In this document: piece after piece, positions 1 through 9,305 of the stretch
Position numbering within the stretch: the first letter of the stretch is position 1
Layout: the number at the start of each line of letters is the position of its first letter
Source: Vreelandella subglaciescola
GTDB taxonomy: Bacteria > Pseudomonadota > Gammaproteobacteria > Pseudomonadales > Halomonadaceae
Direction of reading: 5' to 3'
DNA: 64,000 bases
Assembly (NCBI GenBank): GCA_030454225.1
Contig: JAKDRW010000003.1
Span: forward strand, 1 to 64,000
Notes under the pieces: generated by a model
The model's database searches: none
Told to the model about the DNA's origin: nothing
The model's input: only the letters and a program-made list of their open reading frames with translations
Position numbers and translations under genes: made by a program

Positions 1-231
1 CAGGATACGCCACCCCTCCTTCTATCCTCCATACACAAGACTTGAGCTTAACTCAATGCCACCGCGGGTAGCTGAGACATAGCGGACGGTGGAAAAATAG
101 CGTCGTGGAAAAAGCAGCGTGTTTGAACACTTAGCAGGCAATAAGAAAATCGCCGCTGATAAAGTCACGCACCGGCATAATCGCTTAAGATAGTCGGCAG
201 TTTGTTCACGAGTCGATAGAGGAGCCTGACC

Positions 232-741
232 ATGAAAGGACAGCGTCGAACATTGCTTAAGCGCAGGTCTGTCAGGACTACCGCCCTGGCCAGCGCCGTC
301 GCCCTTGCCGTACTGCTCGGCACGGGAAGCGCCCAGGCGGGCCGCCATGACGGTTACAGCGGTGCCACCGACGGCTACTCGGGCGCCACCGATGGCTACA
401 GCGGCGCGACGCAGAAAGACCGCGACTGGCGGCCAGAGCGTGGCCGGCGCGACCATGGTCGCCGGCTAGAGCGCCAGCAGCGCCGCGAACTGGAACGCTT
501 TGAGCGCCAGCGTGACCGCGACATAGAGCGTCTGGATAATCGTCGTTTCCGTTCCAAGCGGGCTCAGGAGCGCGCCTACCGTGATCTTGAGCGCGAGCAT
601 GAAGCCCGTCTGCAGGATATTTTGGGCGACGATCGCTACCGCCAAGAGCGTCGTCGCTACGACGACTATGACAACCGCGGCTACGATAACCCCGAAGAAG
701 CCATGATTAACCTGATCATCCGCGAAGTGCTCAATCGGTAA
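232..741 (+). CDS. exported Arg/Asp/Glu-rich hypothetical protein with N-terminal (DGYSGAT)x3 repeat
   Basis: ORF with signal-peptide-like N-terminus (ALASAVALAVLLGTGSAQA), then DGYSGATDGYSGATDGYSGAT and a highly charged helical region. Confidence 0.75.
   Translation: MKGQRRTLLKRRSVRTTALASAVALAVLLGTGSAQAGRHDGYSGATDGYSGATDGYSGATQKDRDWRPERGRRDHGRRLERQQRRELERFERQRDRDIERLDNRRFRSKRAQERAYRDLEREHEARLQDILGDDRYRQERRRYDDYDNRGYDNPEEAMINLIIREVLNR
349..411 (+). repeat. three imperfect 21-bp tandem repeats encoding DGYSGAT
   Basis: GACGGTTACAGCGGTGCCACC / GACGGCTACTCGGGCGCCACC / GATGGCTACAGCGGCGCGACG. Confidence 0.95.
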
Positions 742-771
742 GCGGCGTGGCTTTACCCCAGGGAGCGCGGT

Positions 772-1599
772 ATGGCCACGCTGATGATTCAGGGCACCAC
801 CTCGGATGCGGGAAAAAGCACCGTGGTGGCGGGGCTTTGCCGCGTGCTCAAGCGCCGCGGCGTCTCGGTGGCGCCGTTCAAGCCGCAAAACATGGCCCAG
901 CACAGCGTCCCCAGCGTAGACGGCGGGCGCGTTGGACGCTCTACCGCGTTTCAGGCGCAGGCCGCCGGCGTTGGCGTACACAGCGACATGAATCCGGTGC
1001 TGCTCAAGCCGGCAAGCGACCGTGGGGCCGAGGTGTTTCTGCGCGGCCGGCTGCACGCCCACATGGACGCGCTGAGCTACCATGCCTCCGACGCTCAAGC
1101 CTTCAAGCGTACTGCTCGGCACAGCATGATGGGCGCCTGGCGTGCGCTGTCTTCTCGTTTTGACGTGATCATCACCGAAGGCGCCGGCAGCCCGGCGGAG
1201 ATCAACCTGCGCGAGGGCGACATCGCCAACATGGGCTTTGCCGAGGCGGTGGACTGCCCGGTGCTGCTGGTGGGCGACATCGATCGCGGCGGGGTGTTCG
1301 CCCAGCTGGTGGGCACGCTTGCGCTGCTCAGTGACTCCGAACGGGCCCGCACCCGCGGCTTCATCATCAACCGTTTTCGCGGCGCGATGGAGCTGTTGAC
1401 GCCGGGGCTCGACTGGCTTGAGGACTATACCCAAAAGCCGGTGCTCGGCACGCTGCCGTATTTGCCGCGCCTGATGCGTGATGTCGACTATCGCCTTGTC
1501 AGCGGCCAGGCCGCCGAGGCCGAGCTTGAACGGCTGGCCGATACCCTGGAGCAACGGCTGGATATCGACGCCGTGCTGGCGCTTTTGCATAGCGACTGA
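772..1599 (+). CDS. cobyric acid synthase-like protein lacking the GATase domain (possible internally deleted cobQ)
   Basis: N-terminus [24 protein letters not shown]...FKPQNMA...MNPVLLKP...[12 protein letters not shown]...DIDRGGVFA is CobQ/CbiP-like; C-terminus [20 protein letters not shown] resembles the extreme CobQ C-terminus; the glutaminase domain between them is absent. Confidence 0.85.
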   Translation: MATLMIQGTTSDAGKSTVVAGLCRVLKRRGVSVAPFKPQNMAQHSVPSVDGGRVGRSTAFQAQAAGVGVHSDMNPVLLKPASDRGAEVFLRGRLHAHMDALSYHASDAQAFKRTARHSMMGAWRALSSRFDVIITEGAGSPAEINLREGDIANMGFAEAVDCPVLLVGDIDRGGVFAQLVGTLALLSDSERARTRGFIINRFRGAMELLTPGLDWLEDYTQKPVLGTLPYLPRLMRDVDYRLVSGQAAEAELERLADTLEQRLDIDAVLALLHSD

Positions 1600-1751
1600 C
1601 AACCGGCTGAATGCCGTCTGCTTCCTCATGGCGCTGCGCTGTTTCGGCGTATTGGCCGCCCGTATACCATCCTTTCCGTTAGCGTGTTAAAAGTGTGAGG
1701 TTTTGTACATTGTTTCGGTAGGCAATGTATCCACACCACAACGAGGCAACG

Positions 1752-2987
1752 ATGACGGCAACGGGCGGCACTACGACACGAAACGGTTCGACCCACGCGG
1801 AAACGCTACAGTTTATCGGCGGGCTCTTGCTCATCATGGCGCTGGGGCTGAACCTGCGCCCGCTGCTGGCCGCGGCCAGCCCGCTGATGGAGGACATCCG
1901 CACCGCCACGGGGCTGGGCTACGGGGTGCTTGCCTGGCTGACCACGCTGCCGTTTCTGTGCATGGGCGCGGTGGCGCTGGCCAGTGGCCGTTTGCAGCGC
2001 CTGCTGGGGGAAAGCCGCGGCATCATGCTCTCGCTTGCCGTCATCGCGGCGGCCTGTGCGCTACGTCAGGTAAGCGGCACGGGGTTTACGCTGCTCTTCA
2101 CCGCGCTTCTGGGCGGTGCCGGCATCGCGCTGATCCAGGCGCTGGTGCCGGGGCTGGTCAAGCGCCGCTTTGGTTCGCGCATGCCGCTGGTCATGGGGCT
2201 TTATTCGGCTTCGTTGATGTCCGGCGGCGGGCTTTCGGCGTGGATCAGCCCGCGCCTGGCCGAGGTAGGCGGCTGGCAGCTGGGCGTGGGCATCTGGTGG
2301 GTGCCGGCGGTTATTACGCTTATCGGCTGGTTTTTGATTTTCCGCCGCCGCGCCGCGCCGCCGGTAGACGCCACCGCCATTGACGGCGTGCGCCCCTGGC
2401 TATTAAAGCGCGCCTGGCTTTTGGCGCTGTTTTTCGGCGTGATCAACGCGGGCTATTCAAGCGTGGTGACCTGGCTGCCGGTGTACTACCAGGAGCTTGG
2501 CTGGAGCGCGGTGGCCGGCGGGCGGCTGCTGGCGTGGATGACCATCTTTCAGGTGCTGGCAGCGCTTATCATGCCGGCCATTGCCCAGCGCCAGAAAAAC
2601 GCCGACCGCCGCCGGCTGCTGGCGGCAAGCCTGGTCGCCCAGCTGGTGGGATATTTGGGCTTTATCTTTATGCCGGTAAAGTTTGCGCTTTTGTGGAACG
2701 CCATCGGCGGCTTTGGCCTGGGCGCGTGCTTCTCGCTGGGGCTGATTCTCGCCCTTGACCACCTGCCGGACGCCCGGGCGGCGGGGCGCCTGGCCGCCTT
2801 CATGCAGGGCTTCGGCTTTATGCTCAACGCGCTCTCGCCGTGGATCAGCGGCACCCTGCGCGAAATGACCGGCAGCTTCATCACCGCCTGGGCGCTTTTG
2901 GCGGTAGGCATCGTCGCCATGCTGATCGTCACCCTACGCTTCAACCCCGCCCGCTACCCGCAGGTGATGCAAAGCGCCGCGCGGTAA
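1752..2987 (+). CDS. MFS transporter, CynX/NimT-like
   Basis: about 12 hydrophobic segments; GLNLRPLLAAASPLMEDIRTATGL and family-like architecture; ATG at 1752 preferred over upstream start. Confidence 0.8.
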   Translation: MTATGGTTTRNGSTHAETLQFIGGLLLIMALGLNLRPLLAAASPLMEDIRTATGLGYGVLAWLTTLPFLCMGAVALASGRLQRLLGESRGIMLSLAVIAAACALRQVSGTGFTLLFTALLGGAGIALIQALVPGLVKRRFGSRMPLVMGLYSASLMSGGGLSAWISPRLAEVGGWQLGVGIWWVPAVITLIGWFLIFRRRAAPPVDATAIDGVRPWLLKRAWLLALFFGVINAGYSSVVTWLPVYYQELGWSAVAGGRLLAWMTIFQVLAALIMPAIAQRQKNADRRRLLAASLVAQLVGYLGFIFMPVKFALLWNAIGGFGLGACFSLGLILALDHLPDARAAGRLAAFMQGFGFMLNALSPWISGTLREMTGSFITAWALLAVGIVAMLIVTLRFNPARYPQVMQSAAR

Positions 2988-3165
2988 TCCGGCCTCTTAC
3001 AACTCCTGTTGGCAGCACACCCACCCGTAAGGGGCGGCTATGCCGCACGACGCCGCATCGAGGGCTGTCACGCGCACTTTTTTGGAGTCATTGCGAACGT
3101 AGCGCCGCATGCTTGACACACAAAAACGCTTGGCTCGGACGAGTGTGCCCGGGCGTTTGGGCGAT

Positions 3166-3636
3166 TTAGTCTTCTTGGGTCACGGTGAAGCTGCCGTTCA
3201 TGGACGCGTAGTGGCCCGGGAAGGTGCAGAAGAACGTCAAGTCTTGGTCTTCCAGATCTTCGGTCGAGAAGGTGACGCTGGTTTCTTCGCCGCCGCCAAC
3301 GACGTCGGTGTGAGCGATGATGCGGTCATCGTCTTCGGGCAGGTAGTTGTTGTCCAGCCCTTCGCTCATGCCGGCTTTGGCGACTTCTTCGTAATCATCG
3401 GAGTCGGCCAGTACCCAGTTGTGGCCCATGGCGCTGGCGTCCATGTCGCCGGTGTGCTTAAGCGTTACCGTGACTTCGTCGCAGCTTGCCGGAACGCTCA
3501 TTTCATCCTTGTTGAACTGCATCTGGTCGTTGCCTTCGATGGTCAGTTCGCAGGCGTCGTCGGCGGCCATGCTCGGAGACGCAAAAGCCAAGGCGGCGAA
3601 AGCAGCGGCGGGAATCAGCATCCAGGAAGTTTTCAT
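3166..3636 (-). CDS. azurin (type 1 blue copper protein)
   Basis: signal peptide, CELTIEGNDQMQFN, MGHNWVL, FFCTFPGHYASM copper-ligand pattern. Confidence 0.95.
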   Translation of the reverse strand: MKTSWMLIPAAAFAALAFASPSMAADDACELTIEGNDQMQFNKDEMSVPASCDEVTVTLKHTGDMDASAMGHNWVLADSDDYEEVAKAGMSEGLDNNYLPEDDDRIIAHTDVVGGGEETSVTFSTEDLEDQDLTFFCTFPGHYASMNGSFTVTQED

Positions 3637-3903
3637 GTAAAGATCCTTACTGTTATCAAAACGAGTTATCAAAACCGATCATCACACATTAGCTATTTGC
3701 ACGGTGCTTTGGCAAATACGGCGTTCGCAGCGCCTGTTTTCGGCCTATTGCTAATAGTGATAGGCGTTTCCATTTTTGTGCGCGCGGTAGCGTCTGTCAA
3801 GCGTTGCCTGTGTAGCTTGCCCACGGCAGACGCTACGCTTGCTGCTGCGCGTGTAGGTAGTGTGAGTCGCGTGTGGGGTAAAAGTTCCTCTTTCGTGTCG
3901 TTG

Positions 3904-3933
3904 CCCCGCCCGCTGCCCCGGCAGCGGGCGGGG
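3904..3933. repeat. perfect 14-bp inverted repeat downstream of the prolidase gene (possible terminator-like hairpin)
   Basis: CCCCGCCCGCTGCC-CC-GGCAGCGGGCGGGG; no obvious U-tract on the minus strand. Confidence 0.8.
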
Positions 3934-3938
3934 TCGGC

Positions 3939-5237
3939 TCAGGGGGTCAGGTTGTCAAAGCCCTGTTCGGTCACGGCGATGTTGTCTTCAATGCGGATGC
4001 CGCCGCAGGGCATGAGCGGGTCGACCAGCGTCCAGTTGATCGGCGCGCCGGTGTCGCGCAGCGGGCTTAGCAGCATGGGAATGAAGTAAAGCCCCGGCTC
4101 GATAGTCACCACCATGCCCGGCGTCAGCGTGCGGGTGAGGCGTAGCGCCGGGTGTTTTTCGGGCGCAGGGGCGGGCTCGCCGTGCGGCGTTTTCAGGCCG
4201 GCCACATCGTGTACCTGAAGGCCCAACGAATGGCCCAGCCCGTGGGGGCAGAAGGCGCGGGTCACGCCGCTTTCCACGCAGGCATCAGCGGTGCCGCGGT
4301 ACAGGTCGTGGCTGATCAGAATCTCGCCCAGCCGGCGGTGCATTTTCTGGTGCAGGGCAAGGTAATCAACGCCTGGGGCAATGTCTGCAATCAGGCTGTC
4401 TTTGAGGTCGTGCATGGCGTCGATCAGCTCGCCGAATAGCGCGGGCGCATCGGGGCCGGCGTGGGTGCGGGTAATATCGGCGCAGTAGCCGCGAAAGCGC
4501 CTTCCGGCGTCGACCAGCAGGCTTTGGCGCTTGCCGGGTGAGTGCAGGTCGTAATGCTGGTAGTGCAGCACGCCGGCGTGCTGGTTAAGCCCGACGATGT
4601 TGTCGTAGGGCACGTGGGACTCGCGCTGACGGCTGGCGCCTAAGTAAGCCAGCTGAATATCAAGCTCGGCGCCGGCGCCGGTAAAGGCCGCCTGGGCGGC
4701 TTCGTGGCCGGCTTTGGCCAGGCGGTTGGCTTCGCGCAGGCAGGCAATTTCATAGGCGCTTTTGTGCATGCGCAGCTCGTCGAGCTCGGCCACCAGCGCC
4801 GGCGGGTTGGGGTCGCCGTGGGGCGGGGCGACGGGACTGTCCTGCAGGGCGTCGACGTTGCCGACCAGCGCGACATGGCCCGAAAGCGCCGGCGCTACGG
4901 CCTCGTTGACAAGCTCGATATCAAACTCGCTGATCCAGGGCTCGTCGGGAAGCTCGGGCGACAGGTGCCAGAAATCCGTCGGCGCATGGAGGACCAGGCG
5001 CGGGCGCCGGTCCGGCGTAACGATTAGCCAGCTGTGCTGCGCTTCGAGCAGCGCCACCCAGTGGAGAAAATGCCCCGCGGCCTGAAATTCGGGGAACTGG
5101 TCGTCGCCGTAGTGGGGCAGCGCATGGCCGCTGTAAAGCGCGATGGCGTCAAGGCCGTGCTGCTGCATCAGCGTGCGGTACGCGCCCAGCAGCCGGGTAA
5201 TATGGGCCTGTTGCAGGCGGTGAAGCGTATCAGACAT
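3939..5237 (-). CDS. pepQ: Xaa-Pro dipeptidase (prolidase, M24 family)
   Basis: LLVDAGRRFRGYCADITRT, HGLGHSLGLQVHD, VVTIEPGLYF, GGIRIEDNIAVT metal-site motifs. Confidence 0.92.
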   Translation of the reverse strand: MSDTLHRLQQAHITRLLGAYRTLMQQHGLDAIALYSGHALPHYGDDQFPEFQAAGHFLHWVALLEAQHSWLIVTPDRRPRLVLHAPTDFWHLSPELPDEPWISEFDIELVNEAVAPALSGHVALVGNVDALQDSPVAPPHGDPNPPALVAELDELRMHKSAYEIACLREANRLAKAGHEAAQAAFTGAGAELDIQLAYLGASRQRESHVPYDNIVGLNQHAGVLHYQHYDLHSPGKRQSLLVDAGRRFRGYCADITRTHAGPDAPALFGELIDAMHDLKDSLIADIAPGVDYLALHQKMHRRLGEILISHDLYRGTADACVESGVTRAFCPHGLGHSLGLQVHDVAGLKTPHGEPAPAPEKHPALRLTRTLTPGMVVTIEPGLYFIPMLLSPLRDTGAPINWTLVDPLMPCGGIRIEDNIAVTEQGFDNLTP

Positions 5238-5299
5238 ACAAAACTCCCGGGGTATTCGGCGTCTGGCAGTGGGTGACGGGTGAAGGTATAAGCGGCGGG

Positions 5300-6235
5300 T
5301 CAAGGCACCGGCGCGGCGGTGTGGGTCAGGCACCGCGCCGACAGCTCGCTCCACAGCGCGTCCAGCGCGGCGTGGTGATGCCGCTGGTGGCGGTAAAGGC
5401 GCAGCTCCAGCGGTACGTCCCAGCGCGCGTCGCCGGCGCGGGTGAGCGTGCCGTTTTCAAGCTCGGCGCGTACCGTACGCTCGGGCAACCAGCTCATGCC
5501 GTAGCCCAGCGTCACCAGCTCCTTGATGCTGGCGGCATACAGGTTCTCGCTTTTAACGGCGAGGTAGGTGGTTTGATTCATGCGTGCCAGGTGCGCTTCA
5601 AGGGCGCCGCCCAGCAGGCCGAGTTTGGGATAGGCGAGCCACGGTGCCGGCGTTCGATGGCTGGCGGGCAACTTGGTCAGCGGTGCGCCTTGAGCGTTGG
5701 TGGCTGTGACGGGGATCAGGCGCTCGTGGCCCACCGTGCGGTAGCTGCAGGCGCTGGCGTCAAGCGCCAGGTCGCAGCGCTCGCGCGGCCAGTAGCACAG
5801 CGCCAGATCGCACTCGCCGCGGTTGAGCGCTTTGAAATAGTCCGCCGCGACCCAGCCGGTGGCGCGCAGGTAGGGCTGTAGGCGGCCTTCAAAGCCCATG
5901 GTGTCGAGCCACTGGGGAAAAAAGTGCGCCAGCAGGCTTTGCGGCGCGGCAACGCTGATGCGCCGCTTGTGCCCGGCGCTGATGTCGCGCAGGCGTTCGC
6001 GAGTCAGGCGCACGCCTTCGGTGATCGTCTCGCACAGCGCGAGAAACTCGTCGCCTTCGGGCGTTAGCGATAGCGGCAGCGTTTGCCGGTTGATCAGCGT
6101 GACGCCCATTTCTTCTTCCAGAAGCTTGATGCGCCGGGAAAAAGTGGGCTGGGTAACGTGCTGCTCGTCGGCGGCACGAGAAAAATGTCGCGTCTTGGCC
6201 AGGGCGATAAAGTCTTCCAGCCAGCGAATTTCCAT
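5300..6235 (-). CDS. LysR-family transcriptional regulator
   Basis: N-terminal HTH MEIRWLEDFIALAKTRHFSRAADEQHVTQPTFSRRIKLLEEEMGVTL. Confidence 0.93.
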   Translation of the reverse strand: MEIRWLEDFIALAKTRHFSRAADEQHVTQPTFSRRIKLLEEEMGVTLINRQTLPLSLTPEGDEFLALCETITEGVRLTRERLRDISAGHKRRISVAAPQSLLAHFFPQWLDTMGFEGRLQPYLRATGWVAADYFKALNRGECDLALCYWPRERCDLALDASACSYRTVGHERLIPVTATNAQGAPLTKLPASHRTPAPWLAYPKLGLLGGALEAHLARMNQTTYLAVKSENLYAASIKELVTLGYGMSWLPERTVRAELENGTLTRAGDARWDVPLELRLYRHQRHHHAALDALWSELSARCLTHTAAPVP

Positions 6236-6285
6236 AGCTTATTCTGCCCGCCTTATAGCTGCCCGAGTGATGGAAAGAGCCACCA

Positions 6286-7323
6286 TTACAGGCGGCCTTC
6301 CTCAACAGCGTGACACGCCACGCGAACGCCGTCATCCTGGGTTTGCAAGGCCGGCACTTCCTGCCTGCAGCGCGCGTTGGCGTACGGGCAGCGGCCGTGG
6401 AACACGCAGCCCGACGGCAGGTTGACGGGGGTGGGCACTTCGCCCGTCAGGCGGATGTGCTGGGGGCCGTCGTCGTCGAGGCGCGGAATCGCCGACAGCA
6501 GCGCCTGGGTGTAAGGGTGGCGCGGCTTGGCAAACAGCGTGGCGGTATCGGCAATTTCGCACACCGTGCCCAGATACATGACCGCCACGCGGGTGCCGAA
6601 ATGCTCGACCACGGCGAGATCGTGGGTGATGAACAGGTACGTCAGGTTGCGCTCGCGCTGGGCGTCCATCAGCAGGTTGAGCACCTGCGCCTGGATCGAG
6701 ACGTCGAGCGCCGAGATCGGCTCGTCGGCGACGATAAATTCGGGGTCCACCGCCAGCGCCCGAGCAATGGCGATGCGCTGGCGCTGGCCGCCGGAAAACT
6801 CGTGGCCAAAGCGTTTTCCCCAGTCCGGGTCGATGCCCACCGAGGTCATCACCTGCTCGACCTGATCCACGACCTGCTGGCGGTTCCAGTCGGGGTGGTG
6901 CAGGCGCAGCGGTTCTTCCAGCGTTTGCTGGATGGTCATGCGCGGGTTGAGCGACGCATAGGGGTTTTGAAAGATCATCTGCATGCGTTTACGAAACGGC
7001 AGCAGCTGACGGCTGCCGAGATTATCGATGCGCGTGCCGTCGTAGTGGACCTCGCCTGCCGAGGGCGAGAGCAGCCCCATGACCGTGCGTGCCACGGTCG
7101 ATTTACCGCAGCCCGATTCGCCCACCACGCACAGCGCTTCGCCGCGGTTGATGTCCAGGCTGACGCCGTTAATGGCGTGGACGTATTCCTGCTTGCGGAC
7201 CAGCTTGCCGCCCTTGAAGCGCAGCTGGTCGAGAAAGTCGCCGGATAGCGAGAAGCGCTTTTCCAGCTGGCGGATTTCCAGCAGCGCCTCGGCGCTGCCC
7301 GTCCTGTGTGCCTGCGCGGTCAT
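6286..7323 (-). CDS. dppF: dipeptide/oligopeptide ABC transporter ATP-binding protein (DppF-like)
   Basis: Walker A GESGCGKST, signature SGGQRQRIAIARAL, Walker B; C-terminal Opp/Dpp cysteine motif CVFHGRCPYANARC. Confidence 0.93.
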   Translation of the reverse strand: MTAQAHRTGSAEALLEIRQLEKRFSLSGDFLDQLRFKGGKLVRKQEYVHAINGVSLDINRGEALCVVGESGCGKSTVARTVMGLLSPSAGEVHYDGTRIDNLGSRQLLPFRKRMQMIFQNPYASLNPRMTIQQTLEEPLRLHHPDWNRQQVVDQVEQVMTSVGIDPDWGKRFGHEFSGGQRQRIAIARALAVDPEFIVADEPISALDVSIQAQVLNLLMDAQRERNLTYLFITHDLAVVEHFGTRVAVMYLGTVCEIADTATLFAKPRHPYTQALLSAIPRLDDDGPQHIRLTGEVPTPVNLPSGCVFHGRCPYANARCRQEVPALQTQDDGVRVACHAVEEGRL

Positions 7324-8336
7324 AGGCTCTCCTCTTGCAAACGGCGGTCTTCGAGCAGTTCGGCGACCATGTGGCAGGCGACCTGGCAGTTGCCCGAGGT
7401 GACAAACCCGGGCACCTGTTCAACGCAGGCGGGGCGCGTCTGGCCGTCGGCGCGCCTGATGAAATTGCAGCGCGGGTGAAACGCGCAGCCGCTCGGCAGG
7501 TTGGAAAGCGAGGGCATGCTGCCGCGGATCTGGTTGAGCGGCTCGCCGGGGGTGGCCATCTGCGGCAGGGCGTTGATCAGCCCCTGGGTGTAGGGGTGCT
7601 GCGGGTCGTTGATAATTTCCCGGGTGGGCCCCTGTTCGATGACGCGGCCGGCGTACATCACCAGCATGCGCTGGGTGACCTGGCTGACCACGCCCAGGTC
7701 GTGGGTAATCAGGATCAGGCCGACGTTGTGCTGCTCGCAGAGGTTGAGCAACAGCGCCATGATCTCGGCCTGAATGGTGACATCAAGCGCGGTGGTGGGT
7801 TCGTCGGCGATGATGATATCGGGGTCGAGCAGCAGCGCGATGGCGATGATCACGCGCTGGCGCATGCCGCCGGACAGCTCGTGGGGGTACTGGGCCAGCC
7901 GGGTGTCCGGCGAGGGCAGTTGTACCTGCTGCAGCTTGTCCAGGGCAATGGCGCGTGCAGCTTTGGTGGTGATGCGGCGGTGGGCCTTGAGGCATTCGAT
8001 CATCTGCTCGCCGATGGATAACACCGGGTTGAGCGTCATCATCGGGTCCTGAAAAATCATCGAAATACGGTTGCCGCGCACCTTTCGCAGGCGGCGCTCG
8101 CTCATGGTGTTGAGCGTTTTACCTTCGAAATTGACCTCGCCGCCGGCGATAAAGCCGGGCTTGGCAATCAGGTTCAATAGCGAAAAGGCGGCGACCGATT
8201 TTCCCGCGCCGGACTCGCCGACAATCCCCAGGCGCTCGCCGCGTTCCAACGTAAAGTTGATGTCGCGCAGGGCGTGTACGTCGCCCTTGCGCAGGGCGAA
8301 GTGAACATCGAGGTGGTTGACTTCCAGCAGTGCCAT
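7320..8336 (-). CDS. dppD: dipeptide/oligopeptide ABC transporter ATP-binding protein (DppD-like)
   Basis: GESGAGKS, LSGGMRQRVIIAIAL, C-terminal GCAFHPRCNF. Confidence 0.93.
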   Translation of the reverse strand: MALLEVNHLDVHFALRKGDVHALRDINFTLERGERLGIVGESGAGKSVAAFSLLNLIAKPGFIAGGEVNFEGKTLNTMSERRLRKVRGNRISMIFQDPMMTLNPVLSIGEQMIECLKAHRRITTKAARAIALDKLQQVQLPSPDTRLAQYPHELSGGMRQRVIIAIALLLDPDIIIADEPTTALDVTIQAEIMALLLNLCEQHNVGLILITHDLGVVSQVTQRMLVMYAGRVIEQGPTREIINDPQHPYTQGLINALPQMATPGEPLNQIRGSMPSLSNLPSGCAFHPRCNFIRRADGQTRPACVEQVPGFVTSGNCQVACHMVAELLEDRRLQEESL

Positions 8337-8342
8337 AGTGTC

Positions 8343-9305
8343 TCAGCCTTTATAAAGTCGCGGGTTCATGACGTCGCGCAGCCAGTCGCCCAGCAGGTTG
8401 ATCGACAGCACCAAAACGACCAGCACCGCGCCGGGAATCAGGGTGATCCACCAGGAGCCCGACTGGATATAGTCAAAGCCGGCCTTGATCAGCGAGCCTA
8501 GCGACGGATGGGTTTCGGGCATGCCCAGCCCCAGAAACGACAGCGCCGCTTCGGCAATAATCGCGTTGGCGATTTGCACCGTCGAGATGACGAAAATCGG
8601 CGACAGCGTATTGGGCAGCACGTGGCGGAACATGATGCGCTTGCTGCGCAGCCCCATGACGCGGGCGGCATCGACGTATTCCTTGCCCCTTTCGGCGAGC
8701 ACCGAGGCGCGCACGGTGCGCGCGTACTGGGGCCATTCGGCCAGGCCGATAATCACCACCAGCAGCGGCACAGCGTAGGCGTTGAAGGTTGCGCCGCCGA
8801 AAATGGCCTTGACCAGCGCGCCGACGATGATCGCGACCATGAGCGTGGAAAACGACAGCTGAATATCCGCCAGGCGCATAAGGAAAGCATCGACGCGCCC
8901 GCCCAGGTAGCCGGCCATCAGGCCGAAGCTCACCCCGATAATGGCCTGCAGCGCGACGGCGCCAAAGCCGATAATCAGCGATACCCGCGCGCCATACAGG
9001 ATGGTCGAGAGCATATCGCGACCCTGGGCGTCGGTGCCCAGCCAGTAAGTGGGGTCGCTGCCGTCGATCCAGAACGGCGGCAGCTCTGACGCCATGATGT
9101 CGATCTGGGCCAAATCGTAAGGGTTCATGGGGGAAACCCACGGGGCGAAAACGGCAATCGCCACCAGCGCGATAAACGTCAGCAGGCTCAGCTGGGCGAT
9201 AACGTCGCGCTTGAAGCTATACAGCAAGTAGGAGTCGCGAAAGCGTTCCCAGCGGCCGGGAAGCGCCGGCATCGCCGCGGCGCTTTTATCTGCAGAGTCA
9301 GTCAT
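8343..9305 (-). CDS. dppC: dipeptide/oligopeptide ABC transporter permease (DppC-like)
   Basis: permease loop EYVDAARVMGLRSKRIMFRHVLPNTLSPIFV; GTDAQGRDMLSTILYGARVSL. Confidence 0.93.
   Translation of the reverse strand: MTDSADKSAAAMPALPGRWERFRDSYLLYSFKRDVIAQLSLLTFIALVAIAVFAPWVSPMNPYDLAQIDIMASELPPFWIDGSDPTYWLGTDAQGRDMLSTILYGARVSLIIGFGAVALQAIIGVSFGLMAGYLGGRVDAFLMRLADIQLSFSTLMVAIIVGALVKAIFGGATFNAYAVPLLVVIIGLAEWPQYARTVRASVLAERGKEYVDAARVMGLRSKRIMFRHVLPNTLSPIFVISTVQIANAIIAEAALSFLGLGMPETHPSLGSLIKAGFDYIQSGSWWITLIPGAVLVVLVLSINLLGDWLRDVMNPRLYKG

Noticed and set aside
349-411. DGYSGAT repeats as an NqrB/ApbE-type flavinylation site (SGAT)
   Set aside because: SGAT resembles the flavinylation motif, but there is no accompanying FMN-binding domain or D-x-x-S-G-A-T-L-T context; probably coincidental, although it is a cheap motif to recheck.
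466-1629. 387-aa minus-strand ORF over the cobQ-like region
   Set aside because: Overlaps two plus-strand genes with better start sites and homology; shadow ORF.
3122-3158. Possible azurin terminator (AAACGC...GCGTTT)
   Set aside because: On the minus strand the stem has two A-C mismatches after 6 bp, so it is weak; not listed as a feature.
3109-4089. 326-aa plus-strand ORF opposite azurin and pepQ 3' end
   Set aside because: Antisense to azurin; no domain recognised.
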